64,000 bases of DNA from Microvirga subterranea (GTDB lineage Bacteria; Pseudomonadota; Alphaproteobacteria; Rhizobiales; Beijerinckiaceae): the NCBI RefSeq assembly GCF_003350535.1, contig NZ_QQBB01000005.1:124001-188000 (forward strand). The letters run 5' to 3'. Numbering within the stretch: position 1 is the stretch's first letter; each line of letters opens with the position of its first letter. This document shows positions 44,923 through 55,298 of this stretch, piece by piece. The notes beneath the pieces were generated by a model. The model saw nothing but the letters and a program-made list of their open reading frames with translations. It did no database searches and was not told the origin of the DNA. The translations under genes were made by a program, and so were the position numbers.

Positions 44923-45141
44923 TTACCGCTCCTCGCTCACGGGCGAGGCCTTCACCGAGGCGGCGAGATCCCTGCGCGCCTCGGCCCTGGCCTCGGAGCG
45001 GATCTGCAGGACCCCCGGAATGAGCGCGCACAGGCTGCCGCCGACCACATAAGCCGCGAACGCGGCAATGAAGCCATAGGGCCACGCAACAACTGCCGAG
45101 ATTATGCCCCCTAGAATCCCAAAGATCAGCATCGGGATCAT
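44923..45141 (-). CDS. Small membrane protein, 72 aa
   Basis: Two hydrophobic segments (MLIFGILGGIISAVVAWPYG and FIAAFAAYVVGGSLCALIPG) and a charged C-terminal tail rich in Ala, Arg and Glu. The ATG at 45141 has GGAG ten bases upstream. No family recognised. Confidence 0.6.
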   Translation of the reverse strand: MIPMLIFGILGGIISAVVAWPYGFIAAFAAYVVGGSLCALIPGVLQIRSEARAEARRDLAASVKASPVSEER

Positions 45142-45240
45142 CAATAAAACTCCAGCAGTATTTTTGAGACTTTGTGTCTGCCGCGATTGCGAAATTATTA
45201 ACACCACAACGCTTAGCGGGATTCATACCCTAGAGACAAC

Positions 45241-45280
45241 CTCCGTTCGGGGAGGGTTTTCCCAAACGGAGCGATTTTTT
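45241..45280 (+). terminator. Hairpin with T run, uncertain use
   Basis: CTCCGTT / AACGGAG (45241-45247, 45265-45271) enclosing further G-C pairing, followed by CGATTTTTT rightward. No rightward gene ends close by, so it may only insulate the convergent or antisense transcripts. Confidence 0.4.
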
Positions 45281-45325
45281 CGATGAAAATTGTCGCGGAG
45301 GGCTGCCGAACGGCCGAGCTTGACC

Positions 45326-46507
45326 TCAAATGATGAGGAAATCGTCGTATCCGAGCTGGGCCTTGCCGATGCCGTCGAACGTGATCGAGCCGCCGTCGGC
45401 GAGCTTGAGCACCGCGTCGCCGGAGGCGTTGTTCGTGATCTGCCGGTAGAGACCCGAGAAGTTCTTCTGGCCGAGGATCGCCTTGGCGACCTGCACCACG
45501 TCGCCGCCGGCAGGATCGAAGTCGAGGATCCTGTCGTGGCCGGTCGGCCCTGTCCGGTAGACGAAGGTATCGGCCCCGATGCCGCCGGACAGGATGTCGT
45601 CGCCCTTGCGGCCCTCGAGGGTGTCGTTCCCGCCATAGCCGAAGATGATGTCCTTGAAGGTGTCCGGCAGGGTGTCGCCGACGAGGATGTCGTTGCCGGC
45701 GCCGCCCTTCAGGGTCGGGATGAGCGACGGAGAGGCAGGCCCAAGGGACCAGGCGCGGATGTAGTCGATCTGGAACTCGGCCGGGAAGCGCGTGGAGGCA
45801 TCGGGAGCGCCTGGCCAGTTGCCGCCGACCGCGAGGCCCGCGAGCAGGTACATCGGCTCGTTCATGCCGGTCGGGTTCTGCATCGTGCAGACCTCGTCGC
45901 CGTCGAGGTAGAAGGTGAGGGCATCCGCCGTCCACATCGTGCCGTAGGTGTGGAATCCCTGGGACAGGTCGATGCCCGCGGAGACGGAGCGCGTGTCGTA
46001 GGCGTGGTCGCCGTTCGCGTCGGACCAGTGAGCTCCGACATAGTATGTGGAGGGGTCGTTCCCGAGCAGTTCCAGCACGTCGATCTCCGGTGGCCAGTTG
46101 CCGCTCTGCGGCAGCAGCCAGAAGGCGGGCCAGAGACCCTGGCCGGCAGGGACCTTCGCGGAGATTTCGAAATAGCCGTAGGTCTGCGAGAAGGTCCCGT
46201 AGGTGTTGATGAGCCCCGACACATAGGGCAGACCGTCGGTCAGCTTCGGGTTAGGGGAGACGTTCGCCGTGATGGTCAGGATGCCGTCCCCGGACTCCAT
46301 CGGATCCGCCGTGATGCGGAACGGGTCGAGGTATGGGTACTTCTGGATGACGGTCGTCGAGCGATCGGCGAAATACTGCATCTCACCGTTGCTCGCGAGG
46401 CTGCGCCCGCCCCACCAGTATTTCGTGCCCCAGACCGAGGTGTCGAGGTAGCTGCCGTTGAACTCGTCCGAGAAGGTGAGTGAGTAGCCGTCGAGATTGA
46501 GTGTCAT
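45326..46507 (-). CDS. Secreted GH16 endo-glycanase with RTX repeats
   Basis: 393 residues. The family 16 catalytic motif EIDVLE stands at 141-146 with Glu141, Asp143 and Glu146, preceded by GLWPAFWLLP. Residues 268-318 hold RTX calcium-binding repeats (GGAGNDILVG, YGGNDTLEG, KGDDILSGG, IGADTFVYR), and there is no signal peptide, so it should leave by a type I system. It resembles rhizobial ExsH/PlyA-type enzymes that cut exopolysaccharide, and fits the glycan-building genes of this window. Start at ATG 46507; no type I secretion genes nearby. Confidence 0.93.
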   Translation of the reverse strand: MTLNLDGYSLTFSDEFNGSYLDTSVWGTKYWWGGRSLASNGEMQYFADRSTTVIQKYPYLDPFRITADPMESGDGILTITANVSPNPKLTDGLPYVSGLINTYGTFSQTYGYFEISAKVPAGQGLWPAFWLLPQSGNWPPEIDVLELLGNDPSTYYVGAHWSDANGDHAYDTRSVSAGIDLSQGFHTYGTMWTADALTFYLDGDEVCTMQNPTGMNEPMYLLAGLAVGGNWPGAPDASTRFPAEFQIDYIRAWSLGPASPSLIPTLKGGAGNDILVGDTLPDTFKDIIFGYGGNDTLEGRKGDDILSGGIGADTFVYRTGPTGHDRILDFDPAGGDVVQVAKAILGQKNFSGLYRQITNNASGDAVLKLADGGSITFDGIGKAQLGYDDFLII

Positions 46508-46644
46508 GTGCGCCCCCGCGTGGACGGCCGCGAGGCCGCCGAGGGCAGGATCCACGTCCTAAGGTTAAGGACATCCTTCAGGGCGACCGGCCCAATTGTC
46601 GCATGGCTCGCTCATTGCTGCGGGCCCCGGAGATCCGACCTCAA

Positions 46645-46893
46645 TCAGCGAGGGCGGCGTCCGGTGAAGCCCGGTGCCGTTGGCGCTTGGCCTCGCTGCA
46701 GCGCCTCGAAGGCATCCTTGTTGGCCCGGCCCTCCGCAATCGCCTTTTCCCAGCTGCCGTTGCGCTGCATGGCTTCTACCTTGCGAAGGACTTCGTCCCG
46801 GTCGGTGCCCGACCCCTTCTCGGCCATGGCCGGTCCCGACAGGGACACGAGGCCGAGGACCACGAGCAGAATCTTGCGCACATCAATCTCCAT
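46645..46893 (-). CDS. Small exported hypothetical protein, 82 aa
   Basis: A signal peptide (KILLVVLGLVSLSGPAMA, cut before EKG) precedes a charged mature part of about 58 residues with RDEVLRKVEAMQRNGSWEKA. No domain recognised. The ribosome binding site is weak. Confidence 0.6.
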   Translation of the reverse strand: MEIDVRKILLVVLGLVSLSGPAMAEKGSGTDRDEVLRKVEAMQRNGSWEKAIAEGRANKDAFEALQRGQAPTAPGFTGRRPR

Positions 46894-47092
46894 GGGCGTT
46901 CTGGCGACACTTTCGAAGAGAATTTAGTGATTGCGCGTGAAACTTTTTAGGAGCGATGCAGGCACACTTTCCTGTGAGTGCGCCTGCGCATATCCGACAA
47001 TGCGTCGGGTTCATCCGGCGCATGGCGAACTTCAAATCGGGCCCCGATTTGGTCTAGAATGGCAGGAGGCGTCCCTGCCCGGGGAGGAGGCC

Positions 47093-47731
47093 ATGACCGA
47101 GGCTTTCGACTGGCGGCCGGTCTATCGCTTCTGGTTCCCGCCCGATGTGCGCTCGACCGACATCGCGGACCATTGGCGGCTGCTGCAATGGTGGATGGGC
47201 GGCGGCGCGAATGGGGAGCTCGCACGCTTCGCGCCGGTGCTCGAGGCCGCAAAGGCGGGCCGTCTCGGCCAGTGGCTTGCGGAGCCGGAAGGTCGATTGT
47301 CCCTGATCATCGTTCTCGACCAGTTCACGCGCGGCCTGCTCGCGGACACGCGAGAGGCCTTCGCGTCCGATGCGGAAGCGCTCGGGATCTCCCGGGAGGG
47401 ACTTGAGAACGGGCACTACAAAGCGCTCGCGGGCCCGTGGGAGAGATTCTTCTTCCTCCTGCCCTTGGCGCATGCGGAGGGCCCGGATCACAGCGACCGG
47501 ATGGAGCGCGTCGTCGCCATGTCGGAAGAGGCGCTGGCGAGGGCTCCCGCCTTTCTGCGGCCGGTCTTCGCGTTCTCGCTGAGCCAGGCCCGCGCCCATC
47601 GCGACGTGATCGCCCGCTTCGGCCGTTTCCCGCATCGCAATGCGGTCCTCGGGCGCGTCTCCACCCCCGAGGAGCTGGCCTATCTGGAGAAGGGCGATTT
47701 CGTCTACAACCGCCGTCCGCCCGTTTCCTGA
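47093..47731 (+). CDS. DUF924 family protein
   Basis: 212 residues, helical, TPR-like. The family start VYRFWFP, the centre LSLIIVLDQFTRGLLADTREAFASDA (normally DQFPRN) and the end GRFPHRNAVLGR match DUF924. Function unknown. Start ATG 47093 has GGGGAGGAGG upstream. Its stop is seven bases from the convergent mutB stop. Confidence 0.92.
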   Translation: MTEAFDWRPVYRFWFPPDVRSTDIADHWRLLQWWMGGGANGELARFAPVLEAAKAGRLGQWLAEPEGRLSLIIVLDQFTRGLLADTREAFASDAEALGISREGLENGHYKALAGPWERFFFLLPLAHAEGPDHSDRMERVVAMSEEALARAPAFLRPVFAFSLSQARAHRDVIARFGRFPHRNAVLGRVSTPEELAYLEKGDFVYNRRPPVS

Positions 47732-47737
47732 AGCGTC

Positions 47738-49906
<2,169 letters not shown>

Positions 49907-50001
49907 GGTCGAGACGGGTGCTCTCAAAGGCCTGCAACGGTTCGATGATGCCTTATTCTAGGACATCCGGCCGGATGCGGCTATCGGAGCTTAGTCGCGG
50001 C

Positions 50002-50370
50002 TCACCCCCGCTTCTCCGCGTTCCAGTTGCCCGAGCACACGCGCCCGCCCGAGGTGCTCCAGGTGCCGGAGCCGAAATTGCCCGACAGGCGGCCACGCAC
50101 GTTCGCCCGGTCCTGTCCACGGGAGATGCTGGCCGAGACCGTGCCGTTGGACTGCACCTGTCCCCGGATGTCGAAATTCTCCGGGCCGCCGTAGCGGGCC
50201 CGGCCGTTCTCCACGATCACGCGATAGCGATAGGCGCGGTCGCAGGCGCCCTGCTCGGTGACGACCTCCACGCTCCAGGTGCCGTCGAACCGTCTTGTCT
50301 GAGCCAGGGCAGGGGGCGCCAGAAGGGATCCGAGGATCGCCGCTGCGGCGAGGCAGGAAAGGGCACGCAT
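50002..50370 (-). CDS. Small secreted protein, paralog 1, 122 aa
   Basis: Signal peptide ending at PALA-QT, then a compact domain: FDGTWSVEVVTEQGACDRAYRYRV, VENGRARYG, VRGRLSGNFGSGTW and CSGNWNAEKRG. Two conserved Cys (in GACD and VCSG) suggest a disulfide. It is clearly related to the next gene upstream (GTWSV, GCCD-like, GSGTW, W-NA-KR). GGAG precedes ATG 50370. Function unknown; placed between mutA and mutB. Confidence 0.82.
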   Translation of the reverse strand: MRALSCLAAAAILGSLLAPPALAQTRRFDGTWSVEVVTEQGACDRAYRYRVIVENGRARYGGPENFDIRGQVQSNGTVSASISRGQDRANVRGRLSGNFGSGTWSTSGGRVCSGNWNAEKRG

Positions 50371-50538
50371 CGGATGCTCCACCATCGTTATCGAAAGGCG
50401 TGGTTCAACGTGGGGTCTTTCGCCGGAGTTCCGGCGCGTCCGGTCAGCTTCCCGTGAGCACGAAAAAGCCGCCGCATGGGTATGCGACGGCGAAAGGGAA
50501 TTGTTGTTGTTTATGGTTCCTGGTCGCAGGCGGGTGCG

Positions 50539-50916
50539 TTAGGCGCGCTTCTGCGCGTTCCAGCGCCCCGAACAGCCGAGCATGCCGAGCGTCCAAGTGC
50601 CCGAACCGGACTTGCCGTTGAGGCGTCCCTGGGCATCGACCTTCGCAATGCTGCGGCGGATGTCGAGATCGACGTTCCCGTCCAGGCCGATCCGGCCGGA
50701 CACGGTGGTCGGCGAGTCGCCCGGCGCCTGGAGGTAGCGGACGTTGCCGTTCTCAATCGCGATCGAATAATTGTAGCTGGCGTCGCAGACGCCCGAATCC
50801 GTCACCATGCTGACGCTCCAGGTGCCCTCGTGCCGTGCGGCCGGAGCCGCCCAGGCGCTGCCGATCAGGGTCATGCCAAGGCCCAGCGCCGTGGCGGTTC
50901 GTGCTGCAAGCTTCAT
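50539..50916 (-). CDS. Small secreted protein, paralog 2, 125 aa
   Basis: Signal peptide ending at AWA-AP, then HEGTWSVSMVTDSGVCDASY, IENGNVRYL, VSGRIGLDGNVDLDIRRS, LNGKSGSGTW and CSGRWNAQKRA. The same fold and Cys pair as the following gene, so the two arose by tandem duplication. GGGAGG lies nine bases before the ATG. It stands 44 bases upstream of the mutA stop's downstream side and reads in the mutA direction, so it could share that transcript. Confidence 0.82.
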   Translation of the reverse strand: MKLAARTATALGLGMTLIGSAWAAPAARHEGTWSVSMVTDSGVCDASYNYSIAIENGNVRYLQAPGDSPTTVSGRIGLDGNVDLDIRRSIAKVDAQGRLNGKSGSGTWTLGMLGCSGRWNAQKRA

Positions 50917-50960
50917 GCGGTGCTATCCTCCCGGCGTCGCACCGGGAGAAACCGCTCGGC

Positions 50961-52928
50961 TCAGGCGCAGGCCGCGTCGAGGGCTTCGCTCAGAACCTTG
51001 AGGGTGTCGCACCCGGCATAGATGAATGTGGTGATGCCCGCCGCGGTGAGCGTCGTCTCATTGTCTCCCGCGCGGCCTGCCAGGAAGATGGGGGATGATC
51101 CGGCCTCCCGCAAGGTCCTGGCGGCGTCGATGGCATGTTTTTCGTAGATTTCATCTGTCGAGCAGATGCAGGAAAGCTTGGCTTTGCTTGAAACGAATGC
51201 TTCACGAAGCTTGTCCGGATCGGAAAACCCGTCGTTCGTTGCAGCTTCTATTCCTGCGGCCTCGAAGAAGTTCTTCGCGAAGGTCGAGCGTGCCGTGAAG
51301 GCCGATATGGGCCCCAGATTGGCCAGGAAGACCTTCGGGCGCGAGCCGGTCTTCGCCATGTAGGCATCGGACAGGTCGCGCAGGCGCTCGAAGGGTTCGG
51401 CCATGCGGGTCGAGGGCAGGGGGGCGACAGCGACCGGCGCAGGGCCGGCGGCCGTGCCGGCCAGCCGGGACAGGTCGGCTCCGTCGGCGGCCATCGTCAC
51501 CACCTTGGCGAACGAGGTCTCCACGGCCGCAGCGGGAACAGGCTGCTGTGTCGTTGCGGCGTCGGGCTTCGGGGCGGGCATCGGCAGCAGCACTGCCACG
51601 TCCGCCTCGTTGATGTTCGGGAACTCGCTCGTGCCGGTGATCGGCTCCTTTCGGGTGGCGACGGCCTTGTCCCGCTGCGCCCGCACGACGGCGATGCGGT
51701 CCTGCAGGGCGCTTCGCTTCAGGCTCTCCAGGATACCGCCCTCTCGCTCGATCTCCTGGAAGAGGCTCCAGGCCTTCTCGCACAGGGCGTCGGTGAGCGC
51801 CTCGAAGCCGCCCGCGCCGGCGGCCGGATCGGCGACGCGCCAAAGGTTGGATTCGTCGAGGAGGATCAGCTGCGCGTTGCGCGCGACCCGCCGCGCGAAG
51901 GCGTCGGGCAGGCCCAGCGCCGTCGTGAAGGGCAGGGCCGTGATCGCGTCCGCGCCGCCGATGCCGGCCGAGAAGGCCGCGACCGTCGTGCGCAGCATGT
52001 TGACCCACGGGTCGCGCCGCGTGGTCATGCGCCAGGCGGTCTCGGCATGGAGGCGGATCGGCTTGGGATCGAGCCCGCAGGCCTGCTCGACCTTCGCCCA
52101 GAGGCGGCGCAGGGCACGGAACTTGGCCACGGTGAGGAACTCGTCCGCATCGGCCACGAGCAGGAACGCGAGGGCATCGCGTGCCGCATCGAGCGAATGG
52201 CCATGCGTTTCCAGGGCGCGCAGATAGGCGAGGCCCGTGGCGAGCACGGCGGCCAGTTCCTGCGCCTCGCTGGCCCCTGCCTCGTGGTAGACCCGCCCGT
52301 CGGCCAGGAAGGTCCGGCCGCCGAAGCCGCGGCCGGACAGATCCGCCAGGGTGTCGCCCATGCGGTGCGCGACCGCGTCCCAGGCGGCCGACATCCGGCC
52401 CATGCCGGCCATGGCGCCGATCGGGTCGAGCCCGAGGTCGAGGGACAGAGCCGACAGGTCGTGGCCGCGGCGCTGGGCGAGCGCCAGCAGCATCGCGGCC
52501 ATCTGCCGGCCGTGGCCGCCGGCATCGAGGCGCAGGTGGATGAGGTCGAGCATCACGCCGGAAAGCGCCCGGTCGAGACCGTCGAGGCTCTCGATGCGGA
52601 CCCCGAAGCCGCGGGCGGCGGGCGCCTTGCGGGTCACGAGGGTGAGGGCATCGGCGCCGCCTTCGAGGTCGAGGAGGGCGAGCTCGCTGGCCTTCTCCGG
52701 ATCGGGATGGTCGACGCGCTGCGACACCCGCCAGCGGCCGCTCTCGGCGCGGGCGATCCGGGGCGCATCCTCGGCCTTCGGGTAAAGCGGCTGGATCTCG
52801 ATCCCGTCATGGGTGCGGGAGACGAGCTTCTTCTGGAAGTCAGCGCCCTTCAGCACGCCCTCGACCAGCTTGAGCCATTGCTCGCGGGTCGGAGCCGGAA
52901 AATCGGCGGCGAAGTTCAGATCGTCCAT
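50961..52928 (-). CDS. mutA: Methylmalonyl-CoA mutase, small subunit
   Basis: 655 residues, homologous to MutB but with the cobalamin motif lost: the position of DxHxxG holds FLANLGPISAFTARSTFAKN. LVSRTHDGIEIQPLYP at the N-terminus and RRDPWVNMLRTTVAAFSAGIGGADAITALPF in two pieces are family patterns. It forms the structural partner of MutB. The start at ATG 52928 follows family length. First gene of the mutA - small protein - small protein - mutB run. Confidence 0.94.
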   Translation of the reverse strand: MDDLNFAADFPAPTREQWLKLVEGVLKGADFQKKLVSRTHDGIEIQPLYPKAEDAPRIARAESGRWRVSQRVDHPDPEKASELALLDLEGGADALTLVTRKAPAARGFGVRIESLDGLDRALSGVMLDLIHLRLDAGGHGRQMAAMLLALAQRRGHDLSALSLDLGLDPIGAMAGMGRMSAAWDAVAHRMGDTLADLSGRGFGGRTFLADGRVYHEAGASEAQELAAVLATGLAYLRALETHGHSLDAARDALAFLLVADADEFLTVAKFRALRRLWAKVEQACGLDPKPIRLHAETAWRMTTRRDPWVNMLRTTVAAFSAGIGGADAITALPFTTALGLPDAFARRVARNAQLILLDESNLWRVADPAAGAGGFEALTDALCEKAWSLFQEIEREGGILESLKRSALQDRIAVVRAQRDKAVATRKEPITGTSEFPNINEADVAVLLPMPAPKPDAATTQQPVPAAAVETSFAKVVTMAADGADLSRLAGTAAGPAPVAVAPLPSTRMAEPFERLRDLSDAYMAKTGSRPKVFLANLGPISAFTARSTFAKNFFEAAGIEAATNDGFSDPDKLREAFVSSKAKLSCICSTDEIYEKHAIDAARTLREAGSSPIFLAGRAGDNETTLTAAGITTFIYAGCDTLKVLSEALDAACA

Positions 52929-53205
52929 GGGGTAAGCCTCACCCGAAGCAGCCTGCGGTCTCTTGCGCCGGGTATACCGGCTTCGTCGGGCTCTGGGAAC
53001 GCCGACCATCGTCGGCGGGCCGAAAAGCCGGAGCGCGTCGCCGGCCCTTTGCGGGCCCGTGCCTCCCTGGAATCGAGCGGCGGGATGAAGGGGGGCGAAC
53101 GGCTGGTCCGTGATGATTTAGAGGACTCAACCCGGCGTGGCGTTCATAAGGTGAAAACCAACTTGTGCGAAGATGTTCCTCTCAACAGAGGGGCTGTTTA
53201 CGCAA
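52929..53205. other. Divergent intergenic region, mutA / tandem paralog pair
   Basis: About 280 bases between divergent genes. It should hold the mutA promoter and that of the paralog pair. No clear element seen. Confidence 0.4.
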
Positions 53206-53622
53206 ATGACCGAAGACGAAGTGGAAGCAATCGCCGAACTCCTCGCGAAGGTGAGCGGCAATTGGTACCCGGAACGCACGCGCCCCGCCCTTCGAACGAT
53301 CAACAAGCGTCATCGGGATGTGGCCCAGCTCATCCTGACCGAGCTCGAGCAGCTCAAGGGCGCGGACGAGGATGGCGGGTCGACGGCAGGCCCGGCCGAG
53401 GAACGTCCCGACGACGCGAACGCCTTCAACTTCGCGGGCGACGACCAGCTCTATGTCGGTGCCGCCGTCGTGTATCGGCCTCCGGGCGAGAAGCGGGCGA
53501 TCACCTGCTGGATCGAGAAGATGGAGAAAGGCCGCGCCTTCCTGGTTCCGGCGCAGCGGGAGATCGGCTGGGTGTCCACCAAGACGCTCTCGCTTCCGAA
53601 GCCCGGATCGTCCGGACATTAG
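53206..53622 (+). CDS. Tandem paralog A, 138 aa, unknown function
   Basis: Residues 1-50 form a helical part (TEDEVEAIAELLAKVSGNWY, RHRDVAQLILTELEQLK) and residues 80-130 an SH3-like beta part (LYVGAAVVYRPPGEKRAI, WIEKMEKGRAFLVPAQ, EIGWVSTKTLSL). The same layout is in the next gene. The ATG at 53206 aligns with the TTG start of that gene (ATGACCGAAGA and TTGACCGAAGA). No signal peptide. No family recognised. Confidence 0.7.
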   Translation: MTEDEVEAIAELLAKVSGNWYPERTRPALRTINKRHRDVAQLILTELEQLKGADEDGGSTAGPAEERPDDANAFNFAGDDQLYVGAAVVYRPPGEKRAITCWIEKMEKGRAFLVPAQREIGWVSTKTLSLPKPGSSGH

Positions 53623-53685
53623 ATTAGTCAACAAGCCTGAATGGAGCCGAGGCGAAGGGCTTGGCGGGCTGCGAGGGAACGCGAA

Positions 53686-54687
53686 TTGACCGAAGAAGAA
53701 ATCAAACTTGTGGCAGAGGTGCTCGCCAAGATCGGCGGCAATTGGTACCCGGAGCGGGCAGGATCAGCCCCGAAAGCGGTCAGCAATCGCCACCGCGAGG
53801 TCGCCAGGGTCATCGTCGGGGCCGTCGAGCGCCTCAAGGAGGCCAACCGGAGCGCCGCGGACGACGCGTCCGCTGCCGAAGGCTCCCTGGAAGACCAATC
53901 CCTCGACGGCGCCGGAGAGGACGAGCTCCATGTCGGGGCGAGCGTCCTGTACCGTCCGCCCAACGACAAGAGAACGCTCGCCTGCCGCATCGAGGAACTG
54001 GAGGACGGTCGGGCCTATGTGGTTCCTGAGCTTCAGGAGATCGGTTGGGTGTCGACCCACTCGCTCCTCCCGCTCAACAAGGCCAGCCGGGACAACGGAC
54101 CAGGGGCCTCGCGCCCGGCCGCTCCCGCAGTCTCGGCAGATGGCACGGGCGCGCAGCCGCAGGCTGCGCCGCAACCCCTGATCCTGCCCGAGCGAAGCCT
54201 GGAGATCGTGGACCTCTCCGCGAAGGTGAAGCATTACTACAGCTCGTCCGGGGAGTGGATCGCGTTCCGCCGTTCGGAAACCGACCGCTACCTGTTCGAC
54301 CGGAAGGGAAACTGGATCGGCTGGTTTCCTTGGGACGACAAGGACATCGTCGACATCGAAGGCAAGTATCTGGGCACCGTGCTCTATGGCGAGCGCATCT
54401 ACCGGAAGAAGGAGCCGGCGCCGGACCGGCGCGAAGCAGGGTTCGTGATGGATCCGGGCCCCGCGAAATATGTCGGTTATCCGGGCTTTGCGGCGCATCT
54501 TGCGCCGCCCTACGGCTTCAAGGATGTCGACATGGCGCAGATCCTGACCAGGAGGCGCTCCTGGCTGACGGCCCGCGACCCGGCCTCTGCTTCGGGCGCA
54601 CCGAGCGCATTCCAGGTCTGGATGGCGAAGATCGGCCTCGGCGGCGTGGCGCGCGCCATCGAGGGCATGATCCGGACCGGAAAGTAG
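53686..54687 (+). CDS. Tandem paralog B with extra C-terminal beta-repeat domain, 333 aa
   Basis: The first 130 residues repeat the helical plus SH3-like layout of the preceding gene (EEIKLVAEVLAKIGGNWYPE, LHVGASVLYRPPNDKRTL, QEIGWVSTHSLLPLN). After a Pro/Ala-rich linker a second domain has short W/G-rich strands: SGEWIAFRRSETDRYLFD, KGNWIGWFPWDD and GKYLGTVLYGERIYRK, which recalls the four-fold beta flower fold. The TTG at 53686 is chosen by comparison with the paralog and has GAGGG upstream. Function unknown. Confidence 0.72.
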   Translation: MTEEEIKLVAEVLAKIGGNWYPERAGSAPKAVSNRHREVARVIVGAVERLKEANRSAADDASAAEGSLEDQSLDGAGEDELHVGASVLYRPPNDKRTLACRIEELEDGRAYVVPELQEIGWVSTHSLLPLNKASRDNGPGASRPAAPAVSADGTGAQPQAAPQPLILPERSLEIVDLSAKVKHYYSSSGEWIAFRRSETDRYLFDRKGNWIGWFPWDDKDIVDIEGKYLGTVLYGERIYRKKEPAPDRREAGFVMDPGPAKYVGYPGFAAHLAPPYGFKDVDMAQILTRRRSWLTARDPASASGAPSAFQVWMAKIGLGGVARAIEGMIRTGK

Positions 54688-54748
54688 GTCGGGCACCGGC
54701 CCGCAGGCTCATGAGGACCGCAACGACTTGCAATCCTCACCGACTCGG

Positions 54749-54784
54749 CCGCCCCGTCCCTTGACCCTGCAAGGGACGGGGCGG
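54749..54784. terminator. 15-bp perfect hairpin between convergent genes
   Basis: CCGCCCCGTCCCTTG and its full complement with a six-base ACCCTG loop. No T run on either side, so it may act as a transcript stabiliser or a rho-aided stop for both genes. Confidence 0.65.
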
Positions 54785-54794
54785 GCGACTGCAC

Positions 54795-55178
54795 TCACAC
54801 GAACTGCGACAGGCCGGGAATCGAGCCGACGATCGGGCCCATCACGTCCTCGCCGGCCTTCTCACGGCCATAGGCGAAGAGCTCGCGGCCGAGCGGCTGC
54901 ATCTGGCCCATGGAGACGCCTGCGCCCATGAGCTGGCCGCCGAGCGCCATCACGCCGCCGCCCATGGCGCCCATCATGCCCATGATGCCGCCGCCGCTGC
55001 CGCCGCCCTGCGCGTTGGCGATGGCTTCGTCGGCGCCCGGCAACGCTGCGATGAGCTGGTTCACCTCGTTGGCCGGCCCCTCCTTCTGGAGATAAGCCAG
55101 AATGAGCCCGATGGCCTTGCGGGCCACGGAGGCCTCGAGGCCGGTCTTCTGCGTCACGCGAGCGATGAGCTCATCCAT
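54795..55178 (-). CDS. DUF2267-like protein with Gly/Met-rich centre, 127 aa
   Basis: The N-terminal 50 residues (LIARVTQKTGLEASVARKAIGLI, NEVNQLIAALPGADEAI) are helical and match the DUF2267 type seen near stress genes. Residues 55-90 are Gly and Met rich. CAGGAG precedes the ATG. It is divergent from the DUF853 ATPase gene. Confidence 0.82.
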   Translation of the reverse strand: MDELIARVTQKTGLEASVARKAIGLILAYLQKEGPANEVNQLIAALPGADEAIANAQGGGSGGGIMGMMGAMGGGVMALGGQLMGAGVSMGQMQPLGRELFAYGREKAGEDVMGPIVGSIPGLSQFV

Positions 55179-55298
55179 GTGATTCTCCTGACATGGGTTG
55201 GAACGGATAGTTCATATATAAACTGTTAAATCGAGAAACCTAGAGTGGAAACTGCCGAAAGCCTGTCTAAGATCCTTGGAGGATTCTGGAGAGACACG

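Noticed and set aside
53255..53753. 19-base direct repeat as a possible attachment site
   Set aside because: It lies within coding sequence of two paralogs and is explained by gene duplication. No integrase or tRNA is near.
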